A stretch of DNA of 64,000 nt from Collinsella sp. AM34-10 (GTDB taxonomy: Bacteria > Actinomycetota > Coriobacteriia > Coriobacteriales > Coriobacteriaceae), in contig NZ_QSIL01000003.1 of the NCBI RefSeq assembly GCF_003469185.1, positions 169,591-233,590 on the forward strand, given 5' to 3'. The translations under genes and the position numbers were made by a program. Within the stretch, counting starts at the first letter, position 1; every line of letters begins with the position of its first letter. This document shows, piece after piece, positions 60,965-64,000 of this stretch. The notes below the pieces were generated by a model. The model ran no database searches and was not told where the DNA came from. It was given only the letters and a program-made list of their open reading frames with translations.

Positions 60965-63418
60965 ATGGCCGAGCAACTGTCACTGTTTGGTTCGCCTGAA
61001 CCCGAGCGGGCTTCCGTAAAGCCTGTCCGCACGGCCAAGCAGGCCAAGCCCGCGCCTGCGCCCGAGCCCGTTTCCGCCTATGCGAGCGTGGTCCTCGACA
61101 TTCCCACCCGTGCGCTGTCCGAGCCGTTCGCCTACGGCATTCCGCAGTCCCTTGCCAATGAGGCCCAGATCGGCTCCACCGTCCTAGTTCATTTTGGAAA
61201 CCGTGCGGCCGCTGGCTATATCGTCGACATTGCGTCTGGGCTGGGCGAGCTGCAAGGAAACACCGTCCTTGATCCAGTGCGCATCAAGCCCGTCGAGGCC
61301 ATCCTCAGCAAACCGCTCTTTGGCGCCGAGACCGCCCGCATTGCGCGTTGGATGAGCCGCGAGTATGTCGCGACGCTTTCCGAATGCCTGCGTCTGTTTT
61401 TGCCTCCGGGCGGCAGCCCGCGTGTCGTGAAGGGCGATGACGGGGCGTGGACGGTTGAGCGCCCAGCCGTCAAGCCTATTCAAAACCGCTGGGTCATGCT
61501 CACGCCTGAGGGTTTCGACTATACGCCGCCCAAGACCGCCGTTCGTCAGCGTCAGCTCATCGAGGCGCTCCAGTGCGGCCCGGTCACGACGCGCGATCTC
61601 AACCTGCTCTACAACAGTATGTCGGCGACCATCAAGGCGCTCGAAAAACGCGGCGTCGTGGTGGTGGAGGAGCGCCGCGCCTGGCGTGGCTGCAGCGAGC
61701 AGACCACGTTGTCCTCGGCAAGCGGCAAGGCGCCGGTCGCGCTCACGGACGGCCAGCAGCAGGCGCTCGCGCAGATTGAACGCGCGCGCCTTGACGCCCA
61801 CGGCGACGTGGTCCTTGTCGATGGCGTCACCGGATCCGGTAAAACCGAGGTCTACCTCTCCGCTATCGAGCGTGTGCTCGCGGCCGGTCGCTCGGCCTGC
61901 GTGCTCGTGCCCGAGATCTCGCTGACGGCCCAGACCGTCGGCCGCTTCCGCTCGCGCTTCGGTGAGACGGTCGCGGTCTTCCACTCGCGCCTTTCGGCCG
62001 GCGAGCGTCTGGACCAGTGGGATATGGTCGCCAGTGGTGCCGCGCGCGTTGTCGTCGGCGCGCGTTCGGCACTCTTTTGCCCGCTCAGCGATTTGGGCCT
62101 CATCATCATCGACGAGGAGCACGAGACCAGCTACAAACAGGGCTCCAGTCCGCGCTACCATGCGCGCGAGGTGGCGGCCGAGATGGCGCGCCGCTATCGC
62201 TGCCCGCTCGTGCTGGGCTCGGCCACGCCTTCTGCCGAGGCCCTCGATCGCTGCCGCCGCGGCACGTACAACGGTGTCACCTGGACGCGCGTCGAGATGC
62301 CCGAGCGCCCGGGACACGCCGTGCTACCCACGGTCCGCATTGCCGACCTGCGCCGCGAGTTTTCGCACGGCAGCCGCTCCATGTTCTCTAAACCGCTGAT
62401 GGAAGGTTTGGAGCGCGTTGTAGAGCGCCGCGAGAAGGCTGTGCTGCTGCATAACCGTCGCGGTTTTGCGCCGTTTTTGATGTGCCGCGAGTGCGGTTGC
62501 GTCCCCACCTGCAACCACTGCTCTACGGCGCTTACGTACCACGAGCGCACCCATACGCTGCAGTGCCACACCTGTGGTTCGTCCTGGCGCGTGCAGCCCT
62601 ATCCCGCGCCCACGAGTCGCTGCCCCAAGTGCGGCAGCCGTTACCTGGCAAAAATGGGTCTGGGCACGCAGCAGATCGAGGATGCGCTGCACCAGATGCT
62701 GCCCGAGGATGTAGCCATCATTCGCATGGACGCTGATTCCACGCGTGGCAAGGACGCGCATAAGAAGTTGCTCGAGCAGTTCGATGCCGCCGATTGCGCG
62801 GTGCTGCTGGGTACCCAGATGATTGCCAAGGGCCTCGACTTTCCCGAGGTCACGCTCGTGGGTGTAGTCAATGCCGATTTTGCGTTAAAACTGCCCGATT
62901 TTAGAGCGGGGGAGCGCGCCTACGATTTGCTGGAGCAGGTCGCCGGTCGTGCCGGACGCGGCGATCGCCCTGGCGAGGTCGTCATCCAGACCTACCTGCC
63001 CGAGGACCCGGTCATTCGCGCCGTCGCCGAGCACGACCGCTCGATCTTTACCGACTTCGACCTGGACCAACGCCGCGACGCCCTGTATCCGCCCTTCGTG
63101 CGCCTGGTCAACATTTTGGTGTGGTCGGCAAGCCGCGACGATGCACAGGATTATATCGGGCGCATCGCAAAGCTGCTCAAGCGCCGATGGCATGCCGCCG
63201 CTCCCGACTTTTTGCGGGCGGGCAGCGCGGTGCCGCAGGTGCTGGGCCCGGCTTCATGTGTAATCGAGAGAGCTAAGGACCGTTATCGCTTCCACCTGCT
63301 TGTGAAGTCGCCCGTAGGGTACCATGTCTCTGATGATATCGACGCCTGCCTCAAAGAGGTGGGCTCCGTGCGCGGCGTGAGCGTGAGCGTTGACGTCGAC
63401 GCCTATGATTTGATGTAA
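60965..63418 (+). CDS. priA: Primosomal protein N' (replication restart helicase PriA)
   Basis: 3'-to-5' helicase that reloads the replisome at stalled forks. 817 residues. Walker A DGVTGSGKTEVYL, DEEH box IIDEEHETSYKQ, a zinc-binding region CRECGCVPTCNHCS with LQCHTCGSSW and CPKCGSRY, and helicase motif VAGRAGRGDRPGEV. The ATG at 60965 has GGGAGG upstream; other in-frame starts (60917, 60947) are less well placed. Followed by def after 18 bases, a classic priA-def pairing. Confidence 0.94.
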   Translation: MAEQLSLFGSPEPERASVKPVRTAKQAKPAPAPEPVSAYASVVLDIPTRALSEPFAYGIPQSLANEAQIGSTVLVHFGNRAAAGYIVDIASGLGELQGNTVLDPVRIKPVEAILSKPLFGAETARIARWMSREYVATLSECLRLFLPPGGSPRVVKGDDGAWTVERPAVKPIQNRWVMLTPEGFDYTPPKTAVRQRQLIEALQCGPVTTRDLNLLYNSMSATIKALEKRGVVVVEERRAWRGCSEQTTLSSASGKAPVALTDGQQQALAQIERARLDAHGDVVLVDGVTGSGKTEVYLSAIERVLAAGRSACVLVPEISLTAQTVGRFRSRFGETVAVFHSRLSAGERLDQWDMVASGAARVVVGARSALFCPLSDLGLIIIDEEHETSYKQGSSPRYHAREVAAEMARRYRCPLVLGSATPSAEALDRCRRGTYNGVTWTRVEMPERPGHAVLPTVRIADLRREFSHGSRSMFSKPLMEGLERVVERREKAVLLHNRRGFAPFLMCRECGCVPTCNHCSTALTYHERTHTLQCHTCGSSWRVQPYPAPTSRCPKCGSRYLAKMGLGTQQIEDALHQMLPEDVAIIRMDADSTRGKDAHKKLLEQFDAADCAVLLGTQMIAKGLDFPEVTLVGVVNADFALKLPDFRAGERAYDLLEQVAGRAGRGDRPGEVVIQTYLPEDPVIRAVAEHDRSIFTDFDLDQRRDALYPPFVRLVNILVWSASRDDAQDYIGRIAKLLKRRWHAAAPDFLRAGSAVPQVLGPASCVIERAKDRYRFHLLVKSPVGYHVSDDIDACLKEVGSVRGVSVSVDVDAYDLM

Positions 63419-63436
63419 CAACCCGAAAGGATGGCC

Positions 63437-63973
63437 ATGGAAGCCAACGGAATCGTACTGTCGCCCGACCCTCGTCTGCGTCAGGAGTGCGCCGTCATCG
63501 AGGAGATCACCCCGGCGATCGAGGCGCTTGCCGAGAAGATGAAGAAGATGATGTTCGAGAACGGCGGCTGCGGCCTGGCTGCCCCGCAAATCGGCGAGCT
63601 CATCCAGCTCGTCACCATTGACTGTGACTACAGCGACAAGAACGACTACGATCCGTACGTGCTCATCAATCCTGTCATTGTTGAGCAGAGCGACCATCTG
63701 GTGCCGTTTAGCGAGGGCTGCCTGTCCATCCCTGGCATTAGCTGCGAGATCGAGCGTCCCGATCACGTTATCGTCGAGGCGTACGACCTGGATGCCAACT
63801 TGATTCGCTATGAGGCCACGGGCGATTTGTTCTGCGTGTGTCTGCAGCACGAGATTGACCATCTGCACGGCAACACCATGTTCGAGCGACTCAAGCCGAT
63901 GCAGAGGCTCAAGGCCGTCAAGGAGTACCAGGACGCCCTGGCTCGCGGCGCTCGACCGGGCGAGACGGAGTAG
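63437..63973 (+). CDS. def: Peptide deformylase
   Basis: Removes the formyl group from new protein N-termini. 178 residues. Motif 1 GCGLAAPQIG, motif 2 EGCLSIPG (Cys metal ligand), motif 3 QHEIDHLHG (two His ligands and catalytic Glu). The ATG at 63437 sits 6 bases after AAAGG; the ATG two codons earlier (63431) is also possible. It ends 27 bases before the window edge; a usual partner (fmt) may follow outside. Confidence 0.95.
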   Translation: MEANGIVLSPDPRLRQECAVIEEITPAIEALAEKMKKMMFENGGCGLAAPQIGELIQLVTIDCDYSDKNDYDPYVLINPVIVEQSDHLVPFSEGCLSIPGISCEIERPDHVIVEAYDLDANLIRYEATGDLFCVCLQHEIDHLHGNTMFERLKPMQRLKAVKEYQDALARGARPGETE

Positions 63974-64000
63974 GTCGTCCGTCCCCGGGGCGCCCGCCTA

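Overview
The window reads as chromosome of a high-GC Actinomycetota of the class Coriobacteriia, most like Collinsella. Reasons: GC-rich codon use, an ileS T-box leader, a Firmicutes-like GAAC-N4-GTTC SOS box, and families typical of these gut anaerobes (Fe-S serine dehydratase, a complete fructose PTS, MATE pumps). The assignment is inference from content; no rRNA is present. Almost everything is housekeeping DNA, interrupted by two AT-richer imports.

Layout. 1-7.4 kb: a DUF134 regulator (cut by the edge) with two operator-like palindromes, thyA-folA, a TrmH-family methyltransferase, a MATE pump, a corrinoid adenosyltransferase, ftsH and a DUF523 protein. 7.4-8.6 kb: an AT-rich patch with an S51 peptidase and gene debris. 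8.6-22.6 kb: an iron-type alcohol dehydrogenase, T-box-ileS, lspA-rluD, a membrane glycosyltransferase, a small prepilin-peptidase-like protein, a dNTPase, rarA behind an SOS box, and a DUF948 / anti-sigma-like / SigB-type sigma / AI-2E operon. 22.9-25.0 kb: a fragment of a pAMbeta1/pIP501-type plasmid replication region carrying erm(B) with its leader peptide, with no transposase or integrase beside it.

25.1-38.3 kb: two long co-directional runs, alaS-ruvX-mltG-yqeG-aroK-(degenerate aroB) and pepP, efp-asp23-nusB-xseB-tlyA-nadK-recN. 38.3-46.2 kb: a RpiR regulator divergent from a fructose PTS (IIBCA), HPr, enzyme I and two 1-phosphofructokinase paralogues, which together take up and phosphorylate fructose to fructose-1,6-bisphosphate. 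46.4-55.7 kb: CCA-adding enzyme, two identical tRNA-Glu genes, a flippase-like membrane protein, a TetR regulator, a MacA/MacB-type exporter and an L,D-transpeptidase. 55.9-64 kb: sdaA, metK, gltX, priA and def.

The most unusual signals lie between genes. (1) Two copies of a structured element (41.7 kb before ptsH and 57.5 kb before sdaA) have a 67-nt core of identical length with conserved blocks. Its inner hairpin shows compensatory changes, and it is enclosed by perfect outer stems (31 and 26 bp) whose sequences are unrelated. Both copies have the same orientation relative to the downstream gene, which looks like a structured leader RNA. (2) Several palindrome families built around a GGGAC core sit at gene ends (4.3, 8.55, 16.2, 41.55, 50.35 and 59.2 kb) and resemble REP elements. 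(3) The AroB-like protein has lost all of its metal ligands, and the anti-sigma-like protein lacks its ATP-binding motifs.
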